Shown here: positions 1-11,133 of the stretch, one piece after another
Layout: the number at the start of each line of letters is the position of its first letter
How positions within the stretch are numbered: the first letter of the stretch is position 1
Origin: Corinectria fuckeliana
Taxonomy: Eukaryota > Ascomycota > Sordariomycetes > Hypocreales > Nectriaceae
Assembly (NCBI GenBank): GCA_019137255.1
Contig: WPDH01000156.1
Span: 124,001-188,000 of the forward strand
Direction of reading: 5' to 3'
Length of the DNA stretch: 64,000 nt
Notes under the pieces: model-generated
Told to the model about the DNA's origin: nothing
The model's input: the letters and a program-made list of their open reading frames with translations, nothing else
The model's database searches: none
Translations under genes and position numbers: made by a program

Positions 1-1146
1 AGCACTGTGCCGTCGTTGGGGCCACTGGCATCATCGGCTCGCACATCGCCCGCGCATTCGCCAGCCAGGGCGCCGTCGTCTCTCTCCTCGGCCGCTCCGC
101 TGTCGAGTCCCGCCCCCGACTCGAGCCCCTGCTGGCGCCTTATCTCCCTCCGCCCTCCTCTTCGTCGTCGTCGGGTGATGTTCAGGGTAGGTTCACCAGC
201 ATTGTCCCGCTAGAGCATCGCTTTATTCGCCTTGATGTCTCTCAGCGTGAAACTATCAAGGATGTCTTTGCAGGGCAGAATCAAAGTAATGTCGGTTTTT
301 CTTTTCTTTTCTTGTCAATTAGTATTGATATGCTTTTTCCCCTCTGCTGGAGTCGTCAACACCATATCTCATTACTTACACTTAGGCCCAGGATGCTGTA
401 GTTGGTCCCATTGACATCCTCGTCAACTGCGCGGGCATCTCCCAGACGTCCTTTCTCAAGAGAACGTCAGAGCAAGAACTCAGTGATGTCCTCCATACCA
501 ACCTCATGGCCACCATGCTCGTATGCAAGTACGCGAAGCTCCGTCCTCATGGTAAATCGCGGCGCCACCAGTCTTGTAGCAAAGCTGGCTTACACGCCCA
601 ATAGGTTGCATCATCAACGTATCTAGTCTCATGGCTATCAAGGGCGGATCCGGGGCCACAGCGTATGCCGCCTCCAAGGCAGGCGTAGTAGGCAAGTTGA
701 AATCTTCTTCATGAATCGTGTCTCTTTTCCCCTTTCATATCCTTGTTCCCACAATTACTATACAGTGGTAACGAGAAAGCCGGCTAACGTCCACCAGGCT
801 TCACTCGTGCTCTTTGCCGTGAACTCGGCCCTCGCTCCATCCGCGTCAATGCTCTCCTTCCTGGCTGGGTAGCTAGTCCAATGTGGGATCGTGAGTCTCC
901 CTCTTGCTCTCAATAAATGGCCTCCCGTGGCCTCGGATTCCCCCTGAATCCAGAAGGGCTGATGCTAATGTACAAACCGCCATTTTAGATCTCAAGCCAG
1001 AATTGAAAGCAGCCTTCCTCGAGGATACCCCCCTGAACCGTGTGGGAGCTCCAGAAGAAGTCGCAGAAGCTGCCGTCTTCCTCGCCTCAAACGCCTTTGC
1101 CAATAACTGCGTCCTCAATCTCGATGGTGGATTGAGTGCAGCGTGA
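1..1146 (+). CDS. OAR1-like mitochondrial 3-oxoacyl-ACP reductase (SDR family), 5' partial
   Basis: Short-chain dehydrogenase/reductase. The best match is the fungal OAR1/CBR4-like 3-oxoacyl-[acyl-carrier-protein] reductase that performs the NAD(P)H reduction of mitochondrial type II fatty acid synthesis. The start lies left of the window; the frame is set by TGT at 6-8. Exons read 3-290, 392-551, 605-691, 798-890 and 989-1146. Visible motifs are a dinucleotide-binding loop GATGIIG, NCAG after the second intron, the catalytic YAASK with its upstream Ser in INVSS, and the C-terminal FLAS...NLDGG that closes SDR folds. The third intron (692-797) uses a GC donor (GCAAGT) and joins VVG to FTRAL exactly as the family requires. 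It is tail-to-tail with UBA2, only 49 bp apart. The family call is firm; the OAR1 assignment is inferred from overall pattern, and the mitochondrial targeting region cannot be seen. Confidence 0.85.
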
Positions 1147-1195
1147 TGCATCTATCCAGGAGATGCACTATGTTGTCTGCTCTCGACCTGACCGA

Positions 1196-3769
1196 TCAGT
1201 CATCAATGACAATCGCGCCACCGGCATCCTCCACTACCATCACATCTACACTAGAGTCGGTAATCTTAGCCTTCTTCAAAGGCTGCTCGACGCCATCAGG
1301 GTGAGACCGCTTGACACCCTTGGGCTCGACCTCAACAACGACATCATCATCGATACTCCGCTGGCCGTTCTCTACGCTGTTGCCGTTCGTCGCAACAGGC
1401 TGAGGCTTCTTCGGCTTCCGAGGGAGCTGGGGCGTCCCCAAGAACGTAGCTTCGATGGGCGTCTTGTCCGCGCCAAAGTCCCTACTCTTGTTAGTCACTG
1501 GTATTTCTCCCCTCTCGAACGCGCCCACAAACCCTTCTTGGATATTGATGACGACGTTCACAAACGTATCATCGTCACCGTCATCAACGACGGTCAAAAA
1601 GCTATCCTTCTTAATACCTGAATCATAGTTAGACAATGTATAAATTGTGTGTTGATCGTCGACTTCTCACCTAGGTCGCTCAATTTCTTTGGCAAATTGT
1701 CGGTTTCGTCAAAGTCGTACAATATGCCAACGTCATTGCTAACAATGAATTCCTTGTCTCCAAAGCCGAGTTTTGTCTTGATAAAGTCTTCGACGAGGTC
1801 ATTGAGAGTTACCCGAGATAGGTCCACCACAACGCTGGTGTTATAAGCACTGCAGACTGGGCAGTCAGGGTTCGGTTCTCGAGACCTATCAGGGGCAAGG
1901 AGGCGTGCTGGCGCAAATGGAGTCAAAAAGACCTAGAACACGTTAGAGATCAGAACGGCACCACATCTCGACTTGTAAAAAATAAAAAATAAAACACTTA
2001 CCTCCTTCGACTGTGTGTACTCTCCCTTGAGGACCTTGAAAGACTGCAACACGCAAAGACCTGCTACGATGGCATTTGTAGTGGCAATGGCAGGAATAAT
2101 GTTACCAGCCATCTGCTTAATATCAAATCGCGACTTGGTCTCGATGCCGAAGATTGTCGAACGGATGTTGGCGCTTGCGGCGACAAAATCAAGAGTATCG
2201 ACGTCATCCTTGTCAAAGGTGATGATGGGCTCCGGGTCCTCGGGGCGTTTGTTCTTCTTGAGCTCGAGGATACGCTTACTTAGCCGGTCGAGGCTGTCGT
2301 TAAAGGCCACAAGACTCTCCTCAAGGGACCAGGTTCTCTGGTCATCGCCGAGGACTGTCTCCTTTGATGCAATAGCTTCGCTAGCTTTCGACAAGACTGC
2401 CTCATATTGCAGGGGCTCTGGGGCCCTTCGCGACTTCCACAAATCTTCGACAGAGCGCAGTCTTTCGATATCTCCATTGAAGACCTTATCGAAGAGCATT
2501 TGGGAAAATTCGGGGGTCCCCACGGCATCCCGAATCTTCTTTAGGGCCTCTGACTCCTTCTTGAGCTCTTCAATTTCTTCGTCTGTTTACTCTTTATTAG
2601 TCGCCTGCGCAAATGCAAAAACTGGATAAACTCACTGTTGTCGCTATCAGAAGTGTGATCAAACGCACTCTGGTCTTCGCTGGTGCCGAATATCTCACTA
2701 TAACATTTCGTCAGCAAACGCCTCTCATGTTCGTAGGTCATTTTGGGTACTGACTTGAGTAGATAGCTCTTACCCCAGACGATGCAGTGGATGGGTTGGC
2801 TGGGCGTGCTCCGGATGGTGCAAACGGGGAACGACTTGGGCGTCTCCTTGGGTGTACAGTCGTAGCACGCCGTAACACCCTTCTTAATCACCTGCACCTG
2901 ACCGTTGAAGCCAGTCGTGCCACTCTCGATAAGTGGAACGTCGGCGGCTAAGCACATCTTGTTCACATGTCGTCTCGCATCCAGGTTATCGAGGGCATTG
3001 AATGCGATGCGGAATTCACGGAACCACGGGACGGAGAACTCGGCGTCCTTGATGTTGGCGTGGTGCGCCACAATCTTGACGCTCGGGTTGAATCGCTGAG
3101 CCACCTCTTTGGCAACCTGCCATCTCGTTAACAGCCTGCTTCACCGCGGGTCCCGACCATGGTACGTACCAAGGCCTTGGATTTCTTTATGTGCTCGTGA
3201 CCAAAGAGGAACTGGCGGTTCAGATTGGAGAGGTCAATGGTGTCGAGGTCGACAATGTGGATTTCGCCGAAGCCCGTCAGCACCAGGTTCTTCAACAGCT
3301 CACATCCAATGCCGCCAGCACCGACCATGAGCACGCGGGCCTGCGCAAGTCATCGTTAGTCCCAGGGGCAAAGAGGTATCAGAGAAAAAACCCGCCATCG
3401 GATGGAAGATTCCGGGCAGGCAGGTCGATCGGGATCGTCGAGGAAGGCCATCGTGGGAGCGGCGTTTTTGGGGCTCGGCAAGGAATCGGTTCGGGGGCGC
3501 GGCAAACCGGTTGGACGTACCTTCTTGACGGAGGTATTCAGAGACGCGCCCAGCGACTGGTGGTTGTATCTATCGCGCGTCATGGTGGGCGTTCGTCGCT
3601 TGGGCACGATTTCGGGCGCAACTGGCTGCTTCTGAGGTTGCTTCTGGGGTTGTGCCTGTTGCTGCTGTTGCTGTGGCACCAAAGTCGCGGGTGCGGCCTG
3701 GGCCTCGTTCGCAGCGTTTGTCGCATCCATCGTGAACGTCGTCGTCGTCGTTGTCGTCGTCGTAGCCAC
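1196..3769 (-). CDS. UBA2: SUMO-activating enzyme E1 catalytic subunit Uba2
   Basis: Catalytic half of the SUMO E1 (partner Aos1). It adenylates SUMO, takes it onto a cysteine and passes it to Ubc9, mainly in the nucleus. The nucleotide-binding fold is clear (MVGAGGIGCELLKNL; DLDTIDLSNLNRQFLF). The active-site cysteine is in FPVCTIRSTP, followed by QPIHCIVWGK. Zinc-binding pairs are CYDC early and CPVC late. A basic nuclear-localisation-like stretch (KRSHPDG...LKKAKI) sits near the C-terminus. Introns include 3341-3521, 3117-3169 and 2698-2754 (restoring LLNEIFG), then ones near 2590-2635, 1930-2000 and 1625-1672. Two starts are possible. The upstream ATG at 3769 adds about 62 residues rich in Thr, Gln and Pro, while the ATG at 3583 gives MTRDRYNHQSLG, closer to the usual N-terminus. 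The identity is firm; the start is not. Confidence 0.95.
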
Positions 3770-4634
3770 TCAACGGGCGCGAATGGCGGGTCGGAAGATG
3801 TGAGCAGGAGGGTCGGAAGGCTGCGCGCATGCGGTCGCGAGAGGTGCAGACAAAAGAAACGAAGTTGCGTGGTGCAGCTGGGTCAGGCCTGGTCCTAGTT
3901 GCGGTCGCTCGCTGATGAAGGCAGCGAAGGCAGTGAAGGCAGTGGATGCGGTGGGTGCGGTACCTAGGTAAGTACCTACTAGTGAGCAGAGACACAATGG
4001 ATCGCCGCTGGCCAATAACATCCATGCAAACCGCCGCGGATCGAGCTGCCGGGGCCGGAATCGTGCAAAAGCCGCCCTTTGATTGGTGGCCTTGTCGGCC
4101 TGGTCGGTCGCTCGTTGATTTTAGCAGCTGCCAACAGGTGAGAGTTGGCGTGATGCATCGTATGCACGCACTATGCAATGGCGGTGGGTGTCAATTGGGT
4201 GCCCTGTAGATAGGCTGTTCAGATCATCCATAGTGCATGTCTGTGACTTTTCGTGTCTTAGACCTGCGACTCCGAGTTCACTGGGCTTCCACGGTCCTCC
4301 TAGCTGCCAAAGTTAGGCCTTCGGGCTGTTCCGCTCACCAAAGCGACCTGACGTCCTTGGTTTTTTTTGGTTTTTTTTTTAGTTACCCTAGTCTCCCTCG
4401 ACTACTCGACGGCGGGGTTGGAACCCGGGCTGTAATTAATTCTTGCACAGCCATCCATCAGTTTCGTGCGCCACGCCAACCGGGTTCCCGAGTCAAGGGG
4501 TCTACTATGTAGACCGCCGGTCGCTTACAACTCCAGTTGCCATCTACACTCTGATTAATCCTTTTGTAATTCTCTGTCCGTCTTTCGGATCATTCGTAGT
4601 TGGTTGGAGCTTGGGTCTCGGGATCCCGTCGAAA
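3770..4634. other. Divergent intergenic region UBA2 / QNG1
   Basis: About 865 bp between the two start codons, so it should hold both promoters. An inverted CCAAT pentamer (ATTGG) is at 4082-4086, and a T-rich tract of GGTTTTTTTTTT type is at about 4362-4380. No conserved protein segment was seen. Confidence 0.5.
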
Positions 4635-5894
4635 ATGTCCGACGACGAGGCGGACCCTGAGCTCCTCGAGCTTCTCCGCCAGCACTTCCAGGGAAAACTC
4701 GACATCACGCCCGAACCAGAGACGGGCGTCCTCGAGACCGTCGAACATGTCTACGACAGCTGCGTCGACGTCGCCATCGACATGCGCGCCTCCAAGGACG
4801 CCGCTGAGAGCATCTACTCGCAGATGCAGGAGAAGAGCTACTCCACCGCTACCTGGTCGCAGCACGAGCTGCATCCGCAAGCCAAGGACGAGAGCACCGT
4901 TGCCTTCATCTTCACCATGGACCTGCTGAACTTCTCTTTCTGGTCCGAACTCCCCGACGACGAGAGGTTCGCCGTCGAGTACCGCGGGCAGCGGTGGACG
5001 GGGTACTGGAGCTTGGTTGCGTCGCTTCAACGGGCTCTCGAAGAAGGTCAGTCGCCTTCTCGCATGGCAAGCCCGCTCTCGTAGTTGACGCGGGATACTC
5101 CAGGAATTCCCATTACGGATCCTCTCTATTGGTACAACGAAGACGAGTGCAACTTGGAATCCCTGAGACATGTGTTCAGATCATGTACTGAAGAAGAGAT
5201 GCCTCTGCTGCAGGAGCGCCTCGACTGTCTCCGCGAGGCTGCCCACGTTCTCTGCGAGGTATTTCCCCCGTTCTCCTTTTTACTTTCAGACAACCCTAAC
5301 ACGCAAGCTCAGCTCTACGACTGCTCCATCACGAACCTCGTGACCGCTGCCGACGGCTCGGCCGCCCGGCTCGTCAACTTGCTGGCCGAGGACTTTGACT
5401 GCTTCCGCGACGAGCATCGATTCGAGGACGGTAAGATGATCAGGTTCCTCAAGCGAGCCCAGATCCTGGTTGCCGACTTGTGGGCTTGCTTCAATGGCGA
5501 GTCCTACGGCGAGTTCCGCGACATTGACAAAATCACCATGTTTGCCGACTATCGCATCCCCCAGATCCTCATCTCTCTCGGAGCGCTCTACTGCTGTCCC
5601 GGTATTGCCACGGCCATAAAGGACAAGAAGACGATAGAAAGCGGGTCGACATGGGAAGTCCAGCTGCGCGGTAAGTGGATGTCCGGGTGACAGATGAACG
5701 ACCAGGACTAATACGTAGCAGCTTGCAGCATTTGGTGCGTTGAGTTGATTCGGCGCGAGATCTTGCGAAAACATCCCGACGCTCATATCAACGCCATCTT
5801 GATCGACTTTTTCCTATATGACTACGCAAAAGAGTTAGAGGCTGCTGGCGATGACTCAATCCCACATCATCGAACCAGGAGCATCTGGTATTAG
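4635..5894 (+). CDS. QNG1: Queuosine salvage protein (queuosine 5'-phosphate N-glycosylase, DUF2419/C9orf64 family)
   Basis: Eukaryotic queuosine salvage enzyme. It releases the base queuine from queuosine 5'-phosphate so that tRNA-guanine transglycosylase can insert it at the tRNA wobble position. Four exons (4635-5046, 5104-5258, 5313-5670, 5722-5894) join in phase to 365 codons, near the family's usual size. Diagnostic segments are the central YWYNEDECN, KMIRFLKRAQILVADLW with its conserved Lys and Asp, DIDKITMFADYRIPQIL, and the C-terminal IWCVELIRREIL region. The start ATG (MSDDEADPELLELLRQHF) is preceded by GAAA and begins the conserved helix. It is divergent from UBA2 and convergent with POLD4. 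Saccharomyces cerevisiae lacks this pathway, while many filamentous fungi keep it. The identity rests on several family-specific motifs. Confidence 0.9.
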
Positions 5895-6110
5895 GTACAC
5901 GCCGTAAGGTTTTCGACTTCGACACTGAAGGCCGTCATATCGCATTGGATTAGCATATAGACATGATGCTTTACAGTCAACCGCATGAGGTTGATAGAAT
6001 AGATAGTACAAAGACAAAGAGCCTCGCAGGCAAGCAAATCCGCAAGTCCCCATCCCCCCAAAAGACGCCTTAGCTCCCCAGAACCCAAACGCAACCGTCG
6101 AGCCGAAACA

Positions 6111-6774
6111 TCATTGCCCCCCGGCCGTCGAGTTGAGAATTTCATCCATGTGTGCAGTGCCAATCTTCTTGTTGCCCTTGGCCTCTTCTTTGAGCAGCAC
6201 AGCAAGAACCTCGACTGGGGGGTGAAGACCCAGACGCTCAGCTCTTTGCCATCGCTTCATGCGAGGTAGTCCGATGCAAGGCTATTCACGTTAGACAATA
6301 GACCACAGCCGGAACTGATGGATGGCTTACCCCATATTGTGAGCTCACATCAAAGTATCTCAAAACCTTTTCCTGCAACGAGAGACCCTGTTGGTGGAGT
6401 CGTGGGGAGCTCCACTGTCCCTCGATGGCTTTCCAATACTTCTTGATCTGCGCATCGGCGATTTTCTCTGCTCGCAGCTCCACCTCCGACTTCTCAGGCG
6501 CTGTCTCTACCTGGGGAACAACTTCCTCCTCCTCTAATTCCACTTCCTCTTCTTCGGGTTCCTTGGTCTCGGGTTCGTCGATGATGGCCGTCACGGGATC
6601 TTCGTCCTTCGTTGGCTGAGGGACCTCAACTTTGGCGACTGACGGAGAAATGATGGCCTTCTTGGTGTCCTTGGGCACGCTCTTCGTCACCTTGTTCGAG
6701 AAGCTGAGGAGGGTCGATTGCCCTTTGGCGGGCACTCCTCGGGCACCGCCAGTGGATCTCCGGGTCGTAGGCAT
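6111..6774 (-). CDS. DNA polymerase delta subunit 4 (POLD4/Cdm1)
   Basis: Smallest, accessory subunit of the replicative DNA polymerase delta, known as p12 in human and Cdm1 in fission yeast. Two exons (6331-6774 and 6111-6281) join in phase as SQYG|PCIGLPRMKRWQRAE, the conserved core of the family, followed by LGLHPPVEVLAVLLKEE. The product is about 204 residues. The N-terminal half is low-complexity. It starts MPTTRRSTGG, includes a PIP-like QSTLLSFSNK segment that could bind PCNA (only roughly QxxLxxF), and has a strongly acidic Glu-rich stretch at about residues 70-90. The 3' end faces QNG1 with about 215 bp between them. Family identity is strong; the PCNA-binding reading is inference. 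Confidence 0.88.
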
Positions 6775-7232
6775 CTTATTCGGTCACCGTTAACGAGATG
6801 GAGTTTTTGGCGAGTAGATGTAGATTGAAGAATGGGATACAGCGCTTGTAGAACCCTGCTTCGGCAAAGGATAGAAGAGTGGATACGACAATGATCTACT
6901 CCGTACCTTCACAGAGAGATTGTTGGCATAATAAATATGGTCTGGGATGCTTCTGGGATGCTTCTGGGATACAATGGCAGTCTGTGATGATGAACGCTAT
7001 ACGTAGTTATCTAGTCAGCAGCAAGGTATGTATGACGAAGTGCGGCGGCCCTTGCATTTGGCGGGGCAACGCGAGATTGAAGCGCAGTCACGTGCAATCC
7101 ACACTACCCTTCCCAAGCAGGCGACAGTGCGAACTGCGTGATGCTTGAGATCGTGGCATAATTGACCACAACAATGGTTGGATTTGCTTCTACGGGACCG
7201 CTAGAAAGCCCCTTTCTTTTCGTGCCGTCTCT
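6775..7232. other. Intergenic region: POLD4 promoter side and SKI8 3' side
   Basis: About 460 bp upstream of POLD4 and downstream of SKI8. It contains a copy of the decamer TACTCCGTAC at 6897-6906, which recurs elsewhere in the window, and a direct repeat of 'ctgggatgctt' around 6942-6967. No gene was seen. Confidence 0.4.
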
Positions 7233-8371
7233 TCAGTTCCCGGTGGCCTCCCGATAGAACGAAAGGCTCCTGTTCGCCCCCGCCGTGACAAACATCTCGC
7301 TTCTCACCGACTTGGGAAGCCACTTCACCGACCACAGTGCCTTGTCCGTCTCACTATGCGTGGCAACGCAGGCGTTTCGCTCAATCGACCACACCTTGAC
7401 TTTTCCGTCCATCGATCCGCTAAGGAGAAACTCGCCGGTATCGCTCCAGTCGACGGCCGTGATCCATGAGGAGTGGCCAGTTAGGTTGCCAATGTGTTCT
7501 CCATGTTTCATGTCGTAGAGTGCAATGATTCCAGCGTCACCAGCTGCGGCTAAACGGGTGTTTCCTGGCGAAAAGGACACCGAGCGCACCGGCTTTGCAA
7601 GACCTGGGGAAACATTTTAGTTAGAGGTCGTTTGCCTGGTGGTTATCACATGCCGCTCACCTGACAAGGAATACAGCACCCGTCCTGTGTCGTTGTTGAA
7701 GATGTATACTGCCCCATTCTGGTGACCGCTGGCAGTATATTTCCCATCCCGACTCAAGTCCACACTCATGCCGAAGCTTCCAGAGCCAGGGCTTCCAGTT
7801 TCGTACACCCGAATCTTCCGCTTGTCATCGCCCGAAATGTCCCAGACATTGATTCGTCCGTCGTTGGTCGTTGAAGCCAGAAATCCGCCGTCCTCGCTCA
7901 GCGCCAACGCCCACGCCTCACCAGGCTTGGCCGAGGGTCCGCCAAGTTCGCCGCCCGGGCTCCATTCTCCAGTGTCCTTGTTCAACGTCCAGACCTTCAC
8001 CTCGCCTCCGAATCCAGCGCTGGCGGCAACGTTGCCACTACGCGAAGCACAGACGTGGTGGCAGCCTAATTTGTGAGCATCCGATATGGACTGCTTCAAA
8101 GGGAACGCGGGATCAGTGGAGTCGTGTATGAGCAACGTCGAAGATCCACTGGCCGAAATCACAGCCTTTGGTGTTGTTGCCACGGAGAAAATGTCGGTGA
8201 TGTGGGCTGCGAGCTCTCAGTAAGCTTGATGTTCAGGCGTTGCACCCCGCGCTGGCGGGGTAGTCAAAGGGAGACTGACCATTATCCACAGTGTGCGTGG
8301 TCAGATATTGCTTGGACTGGACCAGGTATTAGACGGTGGCATGAAAGATGGGCTTTGCGCGTGCCTACCAT
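7233..8371 (-). CDS. SKI8: WD40 protein Ski8 (Ski complex / Rec103-type)
   Basis: WD-repeat scaffold of the cytosolic Ski complex, which feeds RNA to the exosome. The same protein family also serves meiotic double-strand break formation (Rec103/Rec14). Exons 8369-8371, 8280-8316, 7661-8206 and 7233-7603 join in phase to 318 codons. The first coding exon is only the ATG, followed by a GTAGGC donor; the next exon gives SKQYLTTHTVDN, which matches the usual N-terminus. Blades are marked by VKVWTLN, INVWDISGDD, YIFNNDTG, IALYDMKHGEH, GHSSWITAVDW and VKVWSIERN. The C-terminus ends in FVTAGANRSLSFYREATG, typical of Ski8. The WD40 fold is certain and the Ski8 assignment is likely. Confidence 0.87.
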
Positions 8372-8851
8372 TGCGTACACGTTCCAAGGTCTCTCAGATA
8401 TGGCGTTGTGTTGAAGTGAAGAGAGATTCCAAATGCGACAAGTTTGGTGGGGCTCTTCTGAGGTCACCACTCTTCAAAACCCGAAAGTTGAGCAAAACAT
8501 GTTATGACATACCTACACATACCGCGATATATGATATTGAGAGTCTCAAAGAGTGTGCAGGGTTAAATACGATCATGTTCGTTTTCTCTGTCCGATCACC
8601 TAACAGACCTTGCCTGCGATATTGGTAAGAGTTACCAGGTGAGATACGAGTTAATCAAGAAAATCACAGTCACAGCAAGTCGTCTTTATAGGCACAGCAC
8701 TTGAATGGTATCATTTGTTTTTTGTTTTGGCAATATTCATACAAGGCCCAATAGAGCCTAGACGCCCATGGTATGCACGATCCCGTGGAGACTATGCAGA
8801 CTGTTTCTTACAGGTGTTGTTAGATCTTCAACATCCCTCTACCCCTCCAAC
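8372..8851. other. Intergenic region: SKI8 promoter and bL32m 3' side
   Basis: About 480 bp of AT-richer sequence with no coding signal. It should hold the SKI8 promoter and leader on the minus strand and the end of the bL32m transcript. Confidence 0.4.
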
Positions 8852-9292
8852 TTAAAACGGCTTATCGTTCGGGTAATCCTGGCGCCAAATTCTCTTCATT
8901 TCTGTACCATCTGTTAGCATCGGTATCGAAGAGGACATCAGAGAAGTGCCGTCGTTACCTTCTAAGCAAGTCTGGCATAATCGGTGCGTTCGCTTGATCT
9001 CGCCGCAACCAGGACACCGGCAAAGGTGGTTCACATCCTTTAGCGCCTTTCCAGCCATCTGTCTGTGTCGCTTTCTTGAGTGGGAGACCTTGTTCTTGGG
9101 TACAGCCCGTAGGAGACCGTCCCAGATATCTTCGAGGGTCGGTAAGTTAAGAGACAAGCCGGGGATCGCAATCGACAGCGCGGGGAAGAGCTTCTGGGTG
9201 AACTGGCGGAAAGAGAGAGTAGCCCATTGTGAAGAAGCGAGGAGAGTCGGAGCAGAGAGTCGAGGGAGGAGGGAGGCTGAAACGGCGGCCAT
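8852..9292 (-). CDS. Mitochondrial large-subunit ribosomal protein bL32m
   Basis: Mitoribosome large-subunit protein of the bL32 family. The N-terminus is Ser/Leu/Phe-rich with few acidic residues, as in mitochondrial presequences. The mature core reads AVPKNKVSHSRKRHRQMAGK followed by a zinc ribbon CPGCGEIKRTHRLCQTC with four cysteines. After that there is a likely 48-bp intron (8911-8958) with a GTAACG donor, GCTAAC branch-like site and CAG acceptor. Its length is a multiple of three and it has no stop, so the unspliced reading also stays open. Spliced, the protein is 130 residues and runs CLEDGTEMKRIWRQDYPND; unspliced it is 146. The upstream region is shared with the divergent septin gene. 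Confidence 0.9.
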   Translation of the reverse strand: MAAVSASLLPRLSAPTLLASSQWATLSFRQFTQKLFPALSIAIPGLSLNLPTLEDIWDGLLRAVPKNKVSHSRKRHRQMAGKALKDVNHLCRCPGCGEIKRTHRLCQTCLEGNDGTSLMSSSIPMLTDGTEMKRIWRQDYPNDKPF

Positions 9293-9937
9293 GGTGAGGG
9301 CTGTATGTGAGCAAAGAATTGCCTGGCGGTATGGTGAGGTTGCGATCGATGCGGGACGAGCACACAGGCGGTTGCGGAAGAGATAGCCAGAGTATGCTGA
9401 AGTCGCTAGTCCAGTGCCTGAAGCACAATTGTGCGATCGGAGAGAGCGGCAGGCGAGTTCAATTCCTCGATCGTAAGGTCTCGATGCTCAATCCGCGTGA
9501 CGGCGTTCTTATCGTCAAAAGTCTGCCGGCTGGCTGTCTTTCGTCAAAGTGCCGGCGGGCCAATCAAGAGCTCCTGGTGCACGGACCGCAGCTGGCCAAT
9601 GAACAGCTCCAACGCGCCTTCCCCCTTTCTTCCGACCCCTGGCACCTCCCTTCTAGTACGGAAATTGTTGTCTGCTGGTGGCAGGAACGGTCCAGTGCCC
9701 GAAAAGTTCCCCCTAGGGTCCATTTGACGCCGCCTCTCTCCCAACCTACAACTTGCACCTTGCTGCTCTTCACCAAAGTCGCCTTGACCGAGTCAGCTCT
9801 TGCGATCGCGTATTCCTTTTGCACCACTGCCAGTCTTTCTTGGAATAGACCAGGACCTTCACATCTGCATCCCCAGCTTCACATCTTACGTCCCCCTCGA
9901 ATCGAAACCACTTAACTGTCCCGACACCTCCTTCGAG
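9293..9937. other. Divergent promoter region bL32m / septin
   Basis: About 645 bp between divergent start codons. The side near the septin is pyrimidine-rich (from about 9820), as in many fungal 5' leaders. No further gene was seen. Confidence 0.4.
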
Positions 9938-11133
9938 ATGGCGACCGTCCCTCCTAGCACTATCAACCCCAAGAGCCATGTTGGTTTCGACAGCATCACG
10001 TCTCAGATCGAGCGCAAGCTCCTGAAGCGTGGCTTCCAGTTCAACGTCATTTGCGTTGGTAAGTCGAATTCTCGCCCTCGCCCGTCACTGCCATCATCAC
10101 CCCATCGTCAAACTGGCCGCGTGTTCATACCCGTGTCCGATGTACGAATCACGAAGTACTGACTTGCGTTCGCGCTTCTAGGCCAGACCGGGATGGGCAA
10201 GTCGACTCTGATCAACACCATCTTCGCCTCCCACCTCATGGACTCCAAGGGTCGTCTTCAGCCCGAAGAGCCCATCCGCTCCACCACCGAGATCCAGGCG
10301 GTGTCCCACATCATCGAGGAGAACGGCGTTCGATTGAGACTGAACATTGTCGACACCCCTGGTTATGGCGACCTGGTCAACAACGACCGCTGCTGGGACC
10401 CCATCGTCAAGTATATCAAGGATCAGCACTCCGCGTACTTGCGCAAGGAGCTCACTGCACAGCGAGAGCGCTACATCCAGGACACCCGTATCCACTGCTG
10501 TCTCTTCTTCATCCACCCTTCGGGCCACTCCCTTAAGCCCATCGACATTGTCGTGCTGAAGAAGCTGTCGGATGTCGTCAATGTTGTTCCTGTCATCGCC
10601 AAGGCTGACTCGCTCACCTCCGAGGAGCGCCTGGCCTTCAAGGAGCGCATCAAGGAGGAGTTCGCTTTCCACAACCTCAAGATGTTCCCGTACGACAACG
10701 AGGAGTTTGATGACGAGGAGCGTGCCCTGAACAGCCAGATCAAGGTATGTCTCCCTTGCACCTTGCAGAAGCAACGTGTCACTAATTCTTTCCATTACAG
10801 AGCCTCGTCCCCTTCGCTGTCGTCGGATCTGAGAAGTCGATCATTGTCAACGGCAAGCAGGTCCGGGGTCGCCAGAACCGATGGGGTGTCATCAACGTCG
10901 AGGATGAGACTCACTGCGAATTCGTCTACCTCCGCGACTTTCTCCTCCGAACCCATCTCCAGGATCTCATCGAAACCACCTCCCTGATCCACTACGAGAC
11001 TTTCCGTGCCAAGCAACTGCTGGCCCTGAAGGAGAGCAGCGCCCACGGTGGTGCCAGCAGCAGACCCATCAGCCCTGCTGCTGATCGAGAGATGAGCCGA
11101 AACTCGCAAAGAATGACGCTGAACGGCTACTAA
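9938..11133 (+). CDS. Septin, CDC10/AspD class
   Basis: GTP-binding septin that assembles with other septins into filaments and rings at septa, hyphal tips and infection structures. Exons 9938-10058, 10182-10744 and 10801-11133 join to 338 codons. The P-loop is GQTGMGKSTLIN, split by intron 1 after the valine of VICVG. The switch motif is DTPGYGD, the base-specificity loop is AKADSLT, and the septin-unique element follows (WGVINVEDETHCEF, LRDFLLRTHLQDLI). There is a polybasic stretch before the P-loop (ERKLLKRGFQ). The protein is short and lacks a long C-terminal coiled coil, ending in a Ser-rich tail; that is the pattern of the CDC10 class. The family is certain and the class likely. Confidence 0.93.

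Noticed and set aside
6980..7010. C/D-box snoRNA-like TGATGA near 6990
   Set aside because: No D box or terminal stem at a suitable distance.
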